Assembly: GCA_963666865.1 (NCBI GenBank)
Contig: OY763072.1
Location: 1,550,001-1,614,000, forward strand
Origin: Bin87 sp963666865
GTDB taxonomy: Bacteria > Chloroflexota > Dehalococcoidia > Lucifugimonadales > UBA3495
Direction of reading: 5' to 3'
DNA length: 64,000 nucleotides
Shown: positions 42,333 to 51,394 of the stretch, piece by piece
Layout: each line of letters opens with the position of its first letter
Position numbering within the stretch: position 1 is the first letter of the stretch
Position numbers and translations under genes: made by a program
The notes under the pieces: generated by a model
Databases searched by the model: none
Told to the model about the DNA's origin: nothing
Seen by the model: the letters and a program-made list of their open reading frames with translations, nothing else

Positions 42333-44585
42333 TCAGTCGTTGTCCCGCACTACCACCCTGACCCCCTGGCCGCTGACCTCTCTGCCGCCGACCATGATGC
42401 TGTGGCTCATGACGGCGATCTCATCCTCCGCGTCGCGGTCATCCACCGTCGTTAGCTTGATGGTGCAGCCGCGGCTCCAGTTGGCGCTGTTGAACTCGTT
42501 AAACCCGGACCCATAGCAGGAGCGTTCATCCTCGTAGTCTGTGAAGATGTCGGAGGTGTCGGGCCCATCCAGGGACGTGACCAGGCGCACGGCCTCGTTT
42601 TCCTGCGGAGCCTTGTTCAGCCGCACCGTGTAGCTGGCCGCCCGGCCTTCGCTCACTGTGAGCGAAGTCGTGCTGAGCCGCAGTTGCAGATCGTCCGTAA
42701 CGCCATCATCCGGAATGTCGTCCCTGGCAGCCGGCAGGTGCGCGGTGACTATCGCCCAGTCGCCATAGCTGTAGGTGGTTTCCGCCCGCACCCGGAACTT
42801 GAGGCTGCTGCCGGCGGTCAGGCCGGAGAAGGTCGCCGACCTAGTGCCCGACGACACCATCTTGCACGCGTCGGACCAGAGTTCGCGGTCACCCGAATGG
42901 TACTGGCAACTGCCGTCAAAATTGCCGTCTTCATCCGCCTGCTCGTACAGATAGCTCTGCACCGGCCGGCCGCCGTCGTCGGCCGGCGGGTCCCAGGCGA
43001 TGGTCACCCGGTTGGGGCTGACGGCGCTCAGGCGCAGTATGGGCGGATCGGGGTCATAGGCCCACTGGCCGGTGGTGGACTCACACGCCTCTTCCGAGTA
43101 CGCGCCCGTGCCCACGTTGCTGGTGGCCGCCACCCGGTAGCACAGCCACTCGCCCGAGTACAGGTTGCGGTCGGTGTAGGTGGTCACGTTGGCCCTCGTG
43201 GTGCCGACCCGCACCCAGTTGTCATACCCGCTGTTGCCCCGGTCGTTCCGCTCCACCCGGTAGCCGGTGATCCGCGAGCCGTTGGTCTCCGGCGCCGTCC
43301 ACGTGAGGGTGAGCGTGTCGTCGGTGGCGTCGCTGAAGCTCACCGTCGGTTGGCCGGGCAGGCCGGCCGCGATGGTTACGCTGCGGATGGCCGACCACGC
43401 GCTGTCTATCCGCGCTGCGTTTTCATCCCGGCTCCAGGCCCGCACCCGGTAGTAGTGCGTCGTCCCGCCGCCGAAATCAGCCTGGTGGAGGAACTCCGTG
43501 GCCGTGGCCGGATACAGGTCCAGGTCGTCCCAGTAGCCGCCGCCGGTGGAGTGCTGCAACTGGTAGCCCGCGGCGTCCGCCCGCGCGCTCCAGGACAGCT
43601 TGATCTCCGTGGCGCTGGATGCCCGCGCGGTGAGGCCGGGCGCGGCCGGCGCTCCCCGGGGCGCCGTGGTGGCCGAGACCGGCCAGGACCAGTCGCCGCA
43701 GCCGGCGTTGTTGCACGCCCGGATCCGGTAGTAGCGCACCTCGGGGTGGATCGCCCCCACGCTGTGGTTGTAGGAGCGCGCCGTTCCCAACGGGCTGGTG
43801 ACCCGCGAGAAGCCGCTGTCCCGGCCGGTGGACGACACCTCCAGCTCGAAGCGCGTCACCGCGCTGCTGCCCGGATCCCAGGTGAGCAGGATGTGGCTGG
43901 GCCCGTTGGGCTCGGCCCCGAACAGCGTCGGCGCGGCCGGCGGCGTGTACGTCACCGCCACGTTGCTCCAACGACCCGGACCATCGCCGGACACCGCCCG
44001 CACCCGGTAGCGCCGCTCCGCGCCCGCCGGCAGGCCGGCGTCCTCGTACTCGCGCTCCGTCGCCTCCAGGTTGTCCACCAGCGTCGTCCAGGTGTCCCCG
44101 GACAGGTACTCCAGCTCGTAGCCGGTGATCGCGCCCTGCTGGTTGGACGGCTCGGTCCAGGTGAGCCGCACCGTGTCGTGGGTGGTGGTCTTGGCCGTCA
44201 GCGCCGGCCCCGTCAGCTGACCCTGCTGTTGGGCGGTGAGCCGGTTATACGTCGCCGACCACGGCCCCCCAATTCCCGCCGCGTTCACCGCCCGCACCCG
44301 GTAGGGCGGCATCGCCCCGGACCCCACGTTGAAGTCGGTCCACTGGGTGTCCGGCACCGGCCCGCTCACCGTCTGCCAGGTCTCCCGGCCCTCGTCCCTG
44401 ATGTACTTCTGCACCTCGTAGTGGCCCGTCGGAATGGTGTTCACGGTTGGCACCGCGCCCCAGGCCAGGGTGACGCTGCGGGTGTTGGACTTCGCGCCCC
44501 GCATCCCCGGCGAACCCGGCCCCCCGCCGCCGCCCTTTGCCGCCGTGATCTTGGCCGTGTTGTTGGTGGTGTTGTAGTCGTACAC
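42333..44585 (-). CDS. fibronectin type III / Calx-beta surface protein, C-terminal piece
   Basis: Open for 750 residues. About six fibronectin type III domains can be read from their Trp and YRVRA/Y-x-V-R signatures (for example PYRVRAVNAAGIGGPWSA, RYRVRAVSGDGPGRWSNV, YYRVRAWSRDEN, YRVAATSNVGTGAYSEEA). They are followed by a Calx-beta-like domain (LSTTSLTVSEGRAASYTVRL up to VVVRDND). It has no signal peptide of its own. The same frame is open upstream through a TGA at 44622-44624, and the preceding piece (44622-45947) ends in mid-domain, so this is the C-terminal part of one large exoprotein whose gene is interrupted. Confidence 0.75.
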   Translation of the reverse strand: MYDYNTTNNTAKITAAKGGGGGPGSPGMRGAKSNTRSVTLAWGAVPTVNTIPTGHYEVQKYIRDEGRETWQTVSGPVPDTQWTDFNVGSGAMPPYRVRAVNAAGIGGPWSATYNRLTAQQQGQLTGPALTAKTTTHDTVRLTWTEPSNQQGAITGYELEYLSGDTWTTLVDNLEATEREYEDAGLPAGAERRYRVRAVSGDGPGRWSNVAVTYTPPAAPTLFGAEPNGPSHILLTWDPGSSAVTRFELEVSSTGRDSGFSRVTSPLGTARSYNHSVGAIHPEVRYYRIRACNNAGCGDWSWPVSATTAPRGAPAAPGLTARASSATEIKLSWSARADAAGYQLQHSTGGGYWDDLDLYPATATEFLHQADFGGGTTHYYRVRAWSRDENAARIDSAWSAIRSVTIAAGLPGQPTVSFSDATDDTLTLTWTAPETNGSRITGYRVERNDRGNSGYDNWVRVGTTRANVTTYTDRNLYSGEWLCYRVAATSNVGTGAYSEEACESTTGQWAYDPDPPILRLSAVSPNRVTIAWDPPADDGGRPVQSYLYEQADEDGNFDGSCQYHSGDRELWSDACKMVSSGTRSATFSGLTAGSSLKFRVRAETTYSYGDWAIVTAHLPAARDDIPDDGVTDDLQLRLSTTSLTVSEGRAASYTVRLNKAPQENEAVRLVTSLDGPDTSDIFTDYEDERSCYGSGFNEFNSANWSRGCTIKLTTVDDRDAEDEIAVMSHSIMVGGREVSGQGVRVVVRDND

Positions 44586-44621
44586 CGTGCCTTCGTGCCA
44601 ACTGGCACCGGTGACATCTTC

Positions 44622-45947
44622 TCAAGCGGTCTGAGTGGTGTGGGCCAGAGTGCTGCCGTCGCTGCCGATGCAGACCAGGTAGGGCTCATAGACGATCTTC
44701 GACGTTGCAGTTTCGCCGTCTTTTACGCCGTTCATAATGAGCGTAACGGTTTCACCCTCGGGGAGTCCTTTCGACTTCCGGCGGGCGTTATGCTCCAGGG
44801 CATTGATGTTCCAGGACCAAGTGGGCGGGGACGAGTTGGGGTTGAAGGTTCCGGTGTTGGGCGGAACGGTCTCAAGGGCTGTCGCACCGGGTGGCAGCTG
44901 CACGACAATCTTTCCGCTATTCGCAACTTCATTTCGGTTATTCACACCGGTCACGGCGAAAGCAACCTGGTTGGACCTGGCGCCGGAACTGGGCCCCCCG
45001 TCGCTCACGCCCAGTTCCGCAATGGGGCCCACGTGGAAGAAGGTTCGGCCCGTTCCGGAGAAGACGTCGGGATTGCTATCGTTGTCTTCGTCAATAGTCT
45101 TGTGAAGAAAGTCGGCAGTGAAGTCCAAAACATACGTGCCCAACTTCGCAAACTCGACCATACGGACGGTAGTTGTAGTAGTCAAATTATAATTCGTGCT
45201 TCGCTTAAACGTCCAAGAGTTTTGGGGAGTCAAAGCAAAAAACGCGCTCCCCGAACTGCTTGAGCGAATCGACACCAAACCTGGTGGCGGTCCCCCGTCC
45301 AGTCCGCTCGCCGTGTAGGTGACGTTAAAGTGCTGCCAGTTGGCAGCGTAGTCATTGAGCTGACTTCGTTCCCAGGCGATCTTGACCCCATTCCGGGTGC
45401 CGGTGAAATCAGGATCTTCATCCGTGGCGGTCTGCCATGAGACGGTTGTTCCGTCGGTAACGCTCCCGTTGTCGGCATCAAACACCCGACCAGGCTCGTC
45501 CTTGATTTGAATAACTGCCGGGGTCAAATCCAGTTTACTGGGGTCGTGCGTACTCGTTGCGATTTGAATGTCCACTTCGCCGGCGGTGTCGCAGCCGCCC
45601 GTTGGGACACCACGACGGCAAGCGTATATAGTTGGGCTCCCCACTGTACCGCTTTGATATACCTTCTTTTGTGACGGCACGCCCAGGCAAAATTTCGCCA
45701 CGTTGTCCGATATGTCGTCGTCAAGAGGGCCGGTGCCTGGCGGGGGCTTCCCGGTCAGCGTCGCCGTCAGGCACTGCTTATTCACGACCGCGTTGCTTGA
45801 CACCGTGATCGGCAGGGTCACCGAATTCACCCTTTCTTTCCCCTGTGGCAGTGTCCCGATGGTGAACACGCCATTGCTGTAGCTCACCGAATCTGCCCTG
45901 TCGGTCGTCGGGCTGTAACTTATCGTGCCCGTCTCGTCCACAGACAA
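44622..45947 (-). CDS. surface protein, middle piece (ends at an in-frame TGA)
   Basis: Open for 441 residues of beta-rich secreted-type sequence (MSVDETGTISYSPTTDRADS; GLDGGPPPGLVSIRSSSSGS) with a DUF11-like segment near the end (VAFAVTGVNNRNEVANSGKI, VVQLPPGATALETVPP). The C-terminus SDGSTLAHTTQTA stops at TGA (44624-44622); 12 codons later the same frame continues as the FN3 piece (codons for EDVTGASWHEGTVYDYN lie across the gap). Its upstream edge follows a frame change at the G10 tract (46061-46070). I regard 42333-46677 as one interrupted gene. Confidence 0.7.
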   Translation of the reverse strand: MSVDETGTISYSPTTDRADSVSYSNGVFTIGTLPQGKERVNSVTLPITVSSNAVVNKQCLTATLTGKPPPGTGPLDDDISDNVAKFCLGVPSQKKVYQSGTVGSPTIYACRRGVPTGGCDTAGEVDIQIATSTHDPSKLDLTPAVIQIKDEPGRVFDADNGSVTDGTTVSWQTATDEDPDFTGTRNGVKIAWERSQLNDYAANWQHFNVTYTASGLDGGPPPGLVSIRSSSSGSAFFALTPQNSWTFKRSTNYNLTTTTTVRMVEFAKLGTYVLDFTADFLHKTIDEDNDSNPDVFSGTGRTFFHVGPIAELGVSDGGPSSGARSNQVAFAVTGVNNRNEVANSGKIVVQLPPGATALETVPPNTGTFNPNSSPPTWSWNINALEHNARRKSKGLPEGETVTLIMNGVKDGETATSKIVYEPYLVCIGSDGSTLAHTTQTA

Positions 45948-46032
45948 ACCTCCGGTCAGTTCAATATCAACCTTCAGGTCAATCGGCGGTGGGGCGGCCG
46001 CTGAATCCTCTCCATCGCCATACGGATTTGTT

Positions 46033-46677
46033 CTACCTGCCGTGATGGTAAATTTGACGGCCCCCCCCCCGCGCCGGGTTCGGATCGTCCACCGACACAG
46101 CGACTGAATAATTCCCCGCCACCTGTCTAAATTTGTCGAGGGATGTACTATAATCGTACGACCAGATGCGAGATGTGTTGTTTTCGAGTTTATTGTCGAA
46201 GGATGCCGTGGTCACCGTTCCGAAGATTTTATGTGGGTATGAGGTATTATCAAAAGCAGGGGCCGTAGTCTTCTTATGGGTTACCTCCGCTTCAACCTCT
46301 TCACGTTGCAGGCGCCCGAGCGCGGGAATGCTCCAGCGGAGGGATGTTCCATCCAGAGACGCGGTCCCGACCGGCACTTCTGGCAACTCTGCAAGGACGA
46401 AACGGCTTTCCACGGGATACTCCACATCCACTACTACTTCCACGTCATAGGCGGTCCTGGACCCCTGGTTCACAACGATAATGTTTAAATTGTGCGAGTT
46501 ACTTGCTTGAAAATCGTCGGGCGCTTCCAAAGCTAAAGCCACGTCCACATACCCACCGTCCTGCCCTTGGGCGTAGGCGAGGGGCTCGCCCAGAACGGTG
46601 CCAAACAAAGCGGCGAAGACTGCGAAAATCGCGATCAAGCAAATCTGGAATTTACGCCGAGCGAACATCTTACACAT
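46033..46677 (-). CDS. surface protein, N-terminal piece with signal peptide
   Basis: From ATG 46677 (or 46668) the product has a signal peptide (FQICLIAIFAVFAALFGTVL, cleavage near AYAQ) and a DUF11-like domain (VDVALALEAPDDFQ; LNIIVVNQGSRTAYDVEVVV). After DDPNPARGGG the frame hits a stop at 46033, because a run of ten G (minus strand, 46070-46061) puts it out of step. With nine G the frame would read on as AVKFTITAGRTNPYGDGEDS and join the 44622-45947 piece. The tract makes slipped-strand on/off switching possible. Confidence 0.75.
   Translation of the reverse strand: MCKMFARRKFQICLIAIFAVFAALFGTVLGEPLAYAQGQDGGYVDVALALEAPDDFQASNSHNLNIIVVNQGSRTAYDVEVVVDVEYPVESRFVLAELPEVPVGTASLDGTSLRWSIPALGRLQREEVEAEVTHKKTTAPAFDNTSYPHKIFGTVTTASFDNKLENNTSRIWSYDYSTSLDKFRQVAGNYSVAVSVDDPNPARGGGRQIYHHGR
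46061..46070 (-). repeat. G10 homopolymer inside the surface-protein gene
   Basis: Ten C on the plus strand (ten G in the coding strand) directly at the frame junction of the signal-peptide piece and the next piece. Nine or twelve G would keep the gene open across the junction. It is either a phase-variation tract or a sequencing or assembly miscount. Confidence 0.8.
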
Positions 46678-46721
46678 CTCTAAGTAAAAATAGGACTTGC
46701 GCAATTGGGTGCCTTTACTTG

Positions 46722-46824
46722 CGTCATTCCGGCGAAAGCCGGAATCCATTGCCCGAAATCGTTACCGATCGTTCCGCTTCTTACACACTGCGACTTCTGG
46801 ACTCCGGCTTTCGCCGGAGTGACG
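46722..46824. repeat. dispersed repeat family C, copy 2
   Basis: The ends are CGTCATTCCGGCGAAAGCCG and its inverted form ending in GAGTGACG. It lies between the two exoprotein genes on the minus strand. Confidence 0.85.
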
Positions 46825-46910
46825 GTGTTTGTCAACGCGTCTCAGGTCACTACAAGGATTTCCGGCGATGGACCGGGGTTTGGTGCCCAGGCCATCGCCG
46901 GATGCGTCGG

Positions 46911-49046
46911 TTAGCTCGGGTTGTGCCAGACGACGGTTACTTGTGCTGAGGCGTGTACCGTTCGTTGGTTCTCATCCAAGTACGCTGCCCCTACGGTGTA
47001 ATGCCGAGTGGCAGGATGCTTATAGGTGAAATCCCTCGGCTCCAGCGAGACTCCAATCTGTGCGACAGAGTCGGTCGAGTCTGAGTTCACCTCATCCCAG
47101 CTGATTTCCAACTGGCTCGACGCCACGGGCGAACTGGTCACCGTCGGGGTGAGGCGCACGGACCGGTTGATGACCTGCCTTTCCAGGTCGGCCTCCACGG
47201 CAACCGCCAAACTCTCGTTCGCAACGTCGGTCACTTTCACCTTCACACCGATGGTGTGATCGACGGCAGCATCGGGGTTGCCGTCCGCGTCTTTGCCGTC
47301 GCTCACGCACAGAACGAGTTTGTAAGATTGCGCGTCTTCGTAGTTGAGCCCTGCGCTATGTTGTTTCACCACGATCTGCGCGCCGCCTGCGACAGCGTTA
47401 ACGCCGAAATGATCTGAGCCGGCGCCCTTCAGCGTGTAGGTCAGCGTGTCGCCGGTATCGGGTTCCATGACCATTATCGGGGCGCCCACGGTGGTTCCGA
47501 CAGCGGAGTTCTCCTCCACGGAACGCTCGACCATGAACATCGGGTCCACGTTGGGCATGGTCACCACCGTGACCGTGTCCATACCCATGTTGTTGCCCGG
47601 ATCCGGGTCCAGCACCGGCACTACGTATGTGTCATTCGCGGTGGTGATGGTCTCCGTGGCGGAAATCGTCGCCTTGACCTTCTGCACGGTTCCCTTCGTT
47701 CCTTCCGCGACCGTCGCCGTGATGGTCAGGGTCGGGGAATCGTCGGTGGTAACAGTGTTGTCATCATTGGTCACCGCCAGGTCGCCGATAGCCCAGACGC
47801 CGGTGGCGGAGTCGTAAGTTCCAGTGGACGGATTCGGCGCTTTCGTGGTGTCGGTCGAATGGGACAGGCCGTCCGGCAGCATCACCGCCACCTTGGTGTC
47901 GGGCGCCGTGTCCGGCCCGGCATTGCTGGCGGTAATCGTGATGGTCACGTCGTCGCCGGGGTCCAGGGTGGTGTCGGGTGACTCCAGATCCGGCTCCGCC
48001 GTCACGCCGACGCTCAGGTCGGCCTCCGCTCCCACGTGGACAATATACTCCCGCACGTCGCTGGACACGCTGTCCTCGTCGGCTACGGGCTTCAGGTTGC
48101 CAAGCACGGCGGGTTTCTTCTCAGGCATGCCCGTGATATGCACCTGGAACTCGTACGTGCCGCGGCTGGTGAAGAACCACATGGGTTGTTCGTACCCTCC
48201 GGGCGCAACATTCATCATGGCGACGCGCGCATTGTGCGAATTCCAGATGGCATCATTCTTACCGGTTGCGCCGGCGGCAGGCTCCTCGTACGCGAGCGTG
48301 TACCTCGGGTCCTGCTTGTCGATATCGATCTGGTGGACGTGGTCAACGTGGTACACGATATTGCCATTCCAGTCCGCATCATTCAGCAGGGCGGCGGAGA
48401 AGCTGAGGCACATAACGCTGTCCGAGGGCCCTTCGGGAGGACACCCCGGCAGCCTCCACACCAAGCGGTCGCCAATACCACTTCCGTTGATGTCTTCACC
48501 ATCGTCGGCAGCCCACAACTCCGGATACTTGGTCTGAGTGTAGGGCGTGCCGGCCGCGCTCAGATCGATCTTGGCGCTGTTCGGGATGTGGATGACGGTT
48601 TCCTCAATGTTGATGCTCGAAGGAGAGCGGGTGTAGGTATCGATGTACTCGCCGGTACCCTCACCTTCCTCATCCAGTCTTTCTTCACGCGTGTGCGTAA
48701 TCGTCGGCGGACAGGAGGTGTTGGTTAGCTCCCCTTCATCCGTGTTCCACCACACGTCGAACAGGGCGATGTGGCCGGAATCGACCACGTTGTCGAGGGC
48801 ATTGGTATTGCCTTCCTCTCCGGGGCATGGCTCGGGCAGAGGGAAGCGCGGTGTTGGAGTTGGAGTAGGGTCGGTTGTCATCGGCAGCAGGTGTCCGCCG
48901 CCGCTGTCGGGGGCGAGGGATGCGGTGCCGGCCTGGGCCGAGCCGCCGCCGGCCAGCAGCATCACTGCGGCCACGGCGAAGACGGCCAGGGCGGCCACCG
49001 CAACGACGGAAAGTTGCGTTGTTTTGGCTCTCATGCTATTTTTCAC
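46911..49046 (-). CDS. large secreted protein with choice-of-anchor-type and DUF11 domains
   Basis: 711 residues. The signal peptide is LSVVAVAALAVFAVAAVMLL (cleavage near AQAG), followed by a Thr/Pro linker (TDPTPTPTPRFPLPEP). Residues 85-330 form a beta domain with VYHVDHVHQIDIDKQDPRYT and MWFFTSRGTYEFQVHITG, resembling the choice-of-anchor M/surface-anchored repeat. Residues 345-500 are a DUF11 domain (DPGDDVTITITASNAGPDTA; VAVMLPDGLSH). Residues 515-610 are cadherin-like (VEENSAVGTTVGAPIMVMEP, LNYEDAQSYKLVL), and a last beta domain ends VHASAQVTVVWHN. It is exported and probably cell-surface attached, with no sortase or RTX signal. It is probably related to the neighbour at 42333-46677. 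Confidence 0.85.
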   Translation of the reverse strand: MKNSMRAKTTQLSVVAVAALAVFAVAAVMLLAGGGSAQAGTASLAPDSGGGHLLPMTTDPTPTPTPRFPLPEPCPGEEGNTNALDNVVDSGHIALFDVWWNTDEGELTNTSCPPTITHTREERLDEEGEGTGEYIDTYTRSPSSINIEETVIHIPNSAKIDLSAAGTPYTQTKYPELWAADDGEDINGSGIGDRLVWRLPGCPPEGPSDSVMCLSFSAALLNDADWNGNIVYHVDHVHQIDIDKQDPRYTLAYEEPAAGATGKNDAIWNSHNARVAMMNVAPGGYEQPMWFFTSRGTYEFQVHITGMPEKKPAVLGNLKPVADEDSVSSDVREYIVHVGAEADLSVGVTAEPDLESPDTTLDPGDDVTITITASNAGPDTAPDTKVAVMLPDGLSHSTDTTKAPNPSTGTYDSATGVWAIGDLAVTNDDNTVTTDDSPTLTITATVAEGTKGTVQKVKATISATETITTANDTYVVPVLDPDPGNNMGMDTVTVVTMPNVDPMFMVERSVEENSAVGTTVGAPIMVMEPDTGDTLTYTLKGAGSDHFGVNAVAGGAQIVVKQHSAGLNYEDAQSYKLVLCVSDGKDADGNPDAAVDHTIGVKVKVTDVANESLAVAVEADLERQVINRSVRLTPTVTSSPVASSQLEISWDEVNSDSTDSVAQIGVSLEPRDFTYKHPATRHYTVGAAYLDENQRTVHASAQVTVVWHNPS

Positions 49047-49918
49047 TCCGTGTTCGTTCCTTTTTTGCAGGAATCGGATGCCGGGGGGCAGCAGGTGTTA
49101 GCGCACGCTGCTCCCCATCTTCATTTTGCGCCGGATTGTTTCGCCTGTTGGCGGTCCGGCGACGTTTTTCGACACGAGCGCGGATGGATTCGGATTTCCG
49201 GCGCCTACCTGGAGCGGGCCGCCTCCGGGGGCCGGCTCGTTGGGTGTCGCTGCCTCCGGCCACGCCGTTTCCGGGCACGCGGGGCGTGGCGCCGGCCGGC
49301 TGGCCTGGGTCAGGTCCTGATTCACGATGGTTGCCATTTCGAGATGAGGTATCAAAAATTTCGAGAAGCTGATATGGGGTATCAATTTCATTTTGAGAAC
49401 AATATCGCCGGAGCCGAGGCGTCCGGCCGAGGGTTATGGGTTAGGTGTCATACAAGTTGCGGTTGGGCGCCGTTCCGTGGTTATGGATCGCTCAAACGGC
49501 AGACAGCATACACCATTTTGGCGAAAATAGCAGTGTTTTTGCTATAAATTTTGGCGATTATTTATATGAATATGTATAAACATAGCCCGCCCGCGCTCTG
49601 CTGCGGCCGGCCAACCGGTATCAAAACCGGCGACCGGCGCGCGCTCCCCGGCCGCATCGAGCCGGACGGCAACACTCATGGCAGCGCTGATCCGGGAGAA
49701 CCGGGCGCTGCGAGAGCGGCTGGCTGGATCAGCGCGGCTTCGAAATGGCGGCTGAGGCGTCGTCGAAGCGCGCCACCGGAGGGATGGGGTCGTAAGGCTC
49801 GGCGTACAGATTTCCCGAGTAAGAGCAGCAGCCGGTCCAACGGTCCGCTGAGGATTGAGCAAGCGCCCCAACGCCGAATGCCGGTCGGGTATAATAGATG
49901 CCCAACGGAGAACCCACC
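49047..49918. other. upstream region without a convincing gene
   Basis: The open frames here are shadows. A short direct repeat GGTATCAA occurs at about 49351 and 49378 within two AT-rich segments that could belong to the promoter of the 46911-49046 gene. A short plus-strand piece (49678-49760, coding AALIRENRALRERLAGSARL) recalls the N-terminal coiled coil of the kinase paralogs and may be a relic. Confidence 0.4.
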
Positions 49919-50809
49919 ATGACTCTCAGCGACGCCGACAAGACCCGCTTCCTACAGGCTTTGAGCGACGACCCGGATTTTCTGCAACAGGTCCGTCAAC
50001 ATGTGCTGACCACGGACCTGATCGCGCTGCCGGAGCAGTTCGGCAACTTCGTCCGTCTCACCGACGAAAGGTTCGGCAGGCTGGAGGAAACCCTGGCCCA
50101 GTTTGCCGAGCTGACCAACCAACGGCTTACCTCCCTCGAAAGCGACGTCAGCACCCTGAAAAGCGATGTCAGCACCCTGAAAAGCGACGTCGGCACCCTG
50201 AAAAGCGACGTCAGCACCCTGAAAAGCGATGTCAGCACCCTGAAAAGCGATGTCGGCACCCTGAAAAGCGATGTCAGCACCCTGAAAAGCGACGTCAGCA
50301 CCCTGAAAAGCGATGTCAGCACCCTGAAAAGCGACGTCGGCACACTCATAGGCGACAACCTCGAGCGCCGCGTACGGGAGAGCATCCTCAACATCGCCAG
50401 GGACGAACTGGACCTTACCAGAGGCCGCATCCTGCTGGCCCGTGGACGGGATACGGTCCCACAATTCCTCGAATCGATCAACGCCGCCGAGGAACAGGGC
50501 CTTATCACCGAGCAACAGGCCGACCACGTCCTGGTCGCCGACATCGTCATCCGGGCCCGCCGCGCAGACGACAAGCAGTACGTTTACGGCGTGTTCGAAG
50601 TGTCCCGCACCATCAGGCTCAGCGACATCCAGAGAGCCCACGACCGGGCCATCGCAGTAGCCGCCGCGACTCACGAGGACGCGGTCGCGGTCGTGGTCGG
50701 TGAAGCCATCCAACCTCAGCAGCAAGCTCAGGCCGACGAGATGGGAGTGCGGGTGCTCATTCCAGCCATGCTCCGGCAGCGGGACGCCGCCGCGGATACA
50801 GATTCCTGA
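49919..50809 (+). CDS. coiled-coil protein with ten identical-type heptads and a PD-(D/E)XK-like C-terminus
   Basis: 296 residues from ATG 49919 (GGAG 9 bases upstream; an earlier in-frame ATG at 49898 is less likely). Residues 1-70 are helical (FLQALSDDPDFLQQVRQHVL; GNFVRLTDERFGRLEETLAQ). Residues 74-143 are ten consecutive heptads of the form (K/E)SDVSTL or KSDVGTL, a textbook coiled coil. The C-terminal 150 residues (DNLERRVRESILNIARDELD to DEMGVRVLIPAM) contain ADIVIRARRADDKQYVYGVF with EVSRTI, resembling archaeal and cyanobacterial DUF3782-type nuclease-like proteins in which the D and E-x-S/K positions form a restriction-fold core. The function is unknown; the coil probably sets oligomer length. 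Confidence 0.75.
   Translation: MTLSDADKTRFLQALSDDPDFLQQVRQHVLTTDLIALPEQFGNFVRLTDERFGRLEETLAQFAELTNQRLTSLESDVSTLKSDVSTLKSDVGTLKSDVSTLKSDVSTLKSDVGTLKSDVSTLKSDVSTLKSDVSTLKSDVGTLIGDNLERRVRESILNIARDELDLTRGRILLARGRDTVPQFLESINAAEEQGLITEQQADHVLVADIVIRARRADDKQYVYGVFEVSRTIRLSDIQRAHDRAIAVAAATHEDAVAVVVGEAIQPQQQAQADEMGVRVLIPAMLRQRDAAADTDS
50138..50347 (+). repeat. ten tandem 21-bp repeats (heptad coil)
   Basis: Unit AGCGAYGTCRGCACCCTGAA with only third-position and one S/G change between copies. DNA-level identity is much higher than a coiled coil needs, so the array was recently amplified and can change length by whole heptads. Confidence 0.9.
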
Positions 50810-51394
50810 GCAAGACTCCGCTGGTGGCTCTCACGCAAACGGCGAGTCAATATCAGCACTGTGGCGTCTCAGCACGACGTAGCCACTCTCATGGCACCGC
50901 GGGTCTGGCAAATTATCGCGACTACGTCGCTGTCGTGCGCTCTCGGGCGGCCATGGTGGTCTGCTCAACTGTCCCGACTGCAACGTCTGGCGGTTCGGTG
51001 ATCATTCCCCCTCGGCGGGGATCTTGGTCGGGTAGCGGTTGTTCCTTCAGCGGCAAGATGTCTCGGACGGACGCCGGTATCTCCCGGGCCAGTGCAGTCT
51101 CGTCCAGGTCCAGGAATTCGTCGGACACACGTGGGCAGTCAATGAACCCGTTCCCTATCGGGGGAACGGTCAATCCAGTGGGCGTGCGGTTGTCTGCGCT
51201 GATTTGGCGGAGTGGCTACCATCGCACGTTTTCGTCAAGGAAGGCTCCTTTGGGTAGCTGTTCCGGCTGTATTGTCGCCTGGCCCTATGGCATGAGTATT
51301 AGCGAATCATATAGCGTATGAATTGATGTATAATCGTTAACCGACAGTACGGTCGTTCGCAAATAATCGCGTCGTCCGGGTACGGGAGGTAAGG
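50810..51394. other. intergenic region with a possible kinase promoter
   Basis: No gene is convincing. A minus-strand frame at 50922-51173 (83 residues, contains LDLDETALAREIPASVRDIL) cannot be excluded. A TATAAT (51329-51334) lies 60 bases before the kinase start at 51395, with no clear -35 box. Confidence 0.4.

Noticed and set aside
19600..44624. Reassignment of TGA or TAG as a sense codon
   Set aside because: In-frame stops occur mainly in decayed mobile genes, while intact genes in the window end normally with TGA and TAG and use TGG for Trp.
50138..50347. CRISPR-like or satellite repeat
   Set aside because: The 21-bp period keeps one open frame and codes a perfect heptad coil inside a larger gene.
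50922..51173. Small minus-strand gene upstream of the second kinase
   Set aside because: No ribosome binding site, no family, and codon pattern not better than alternative frames.
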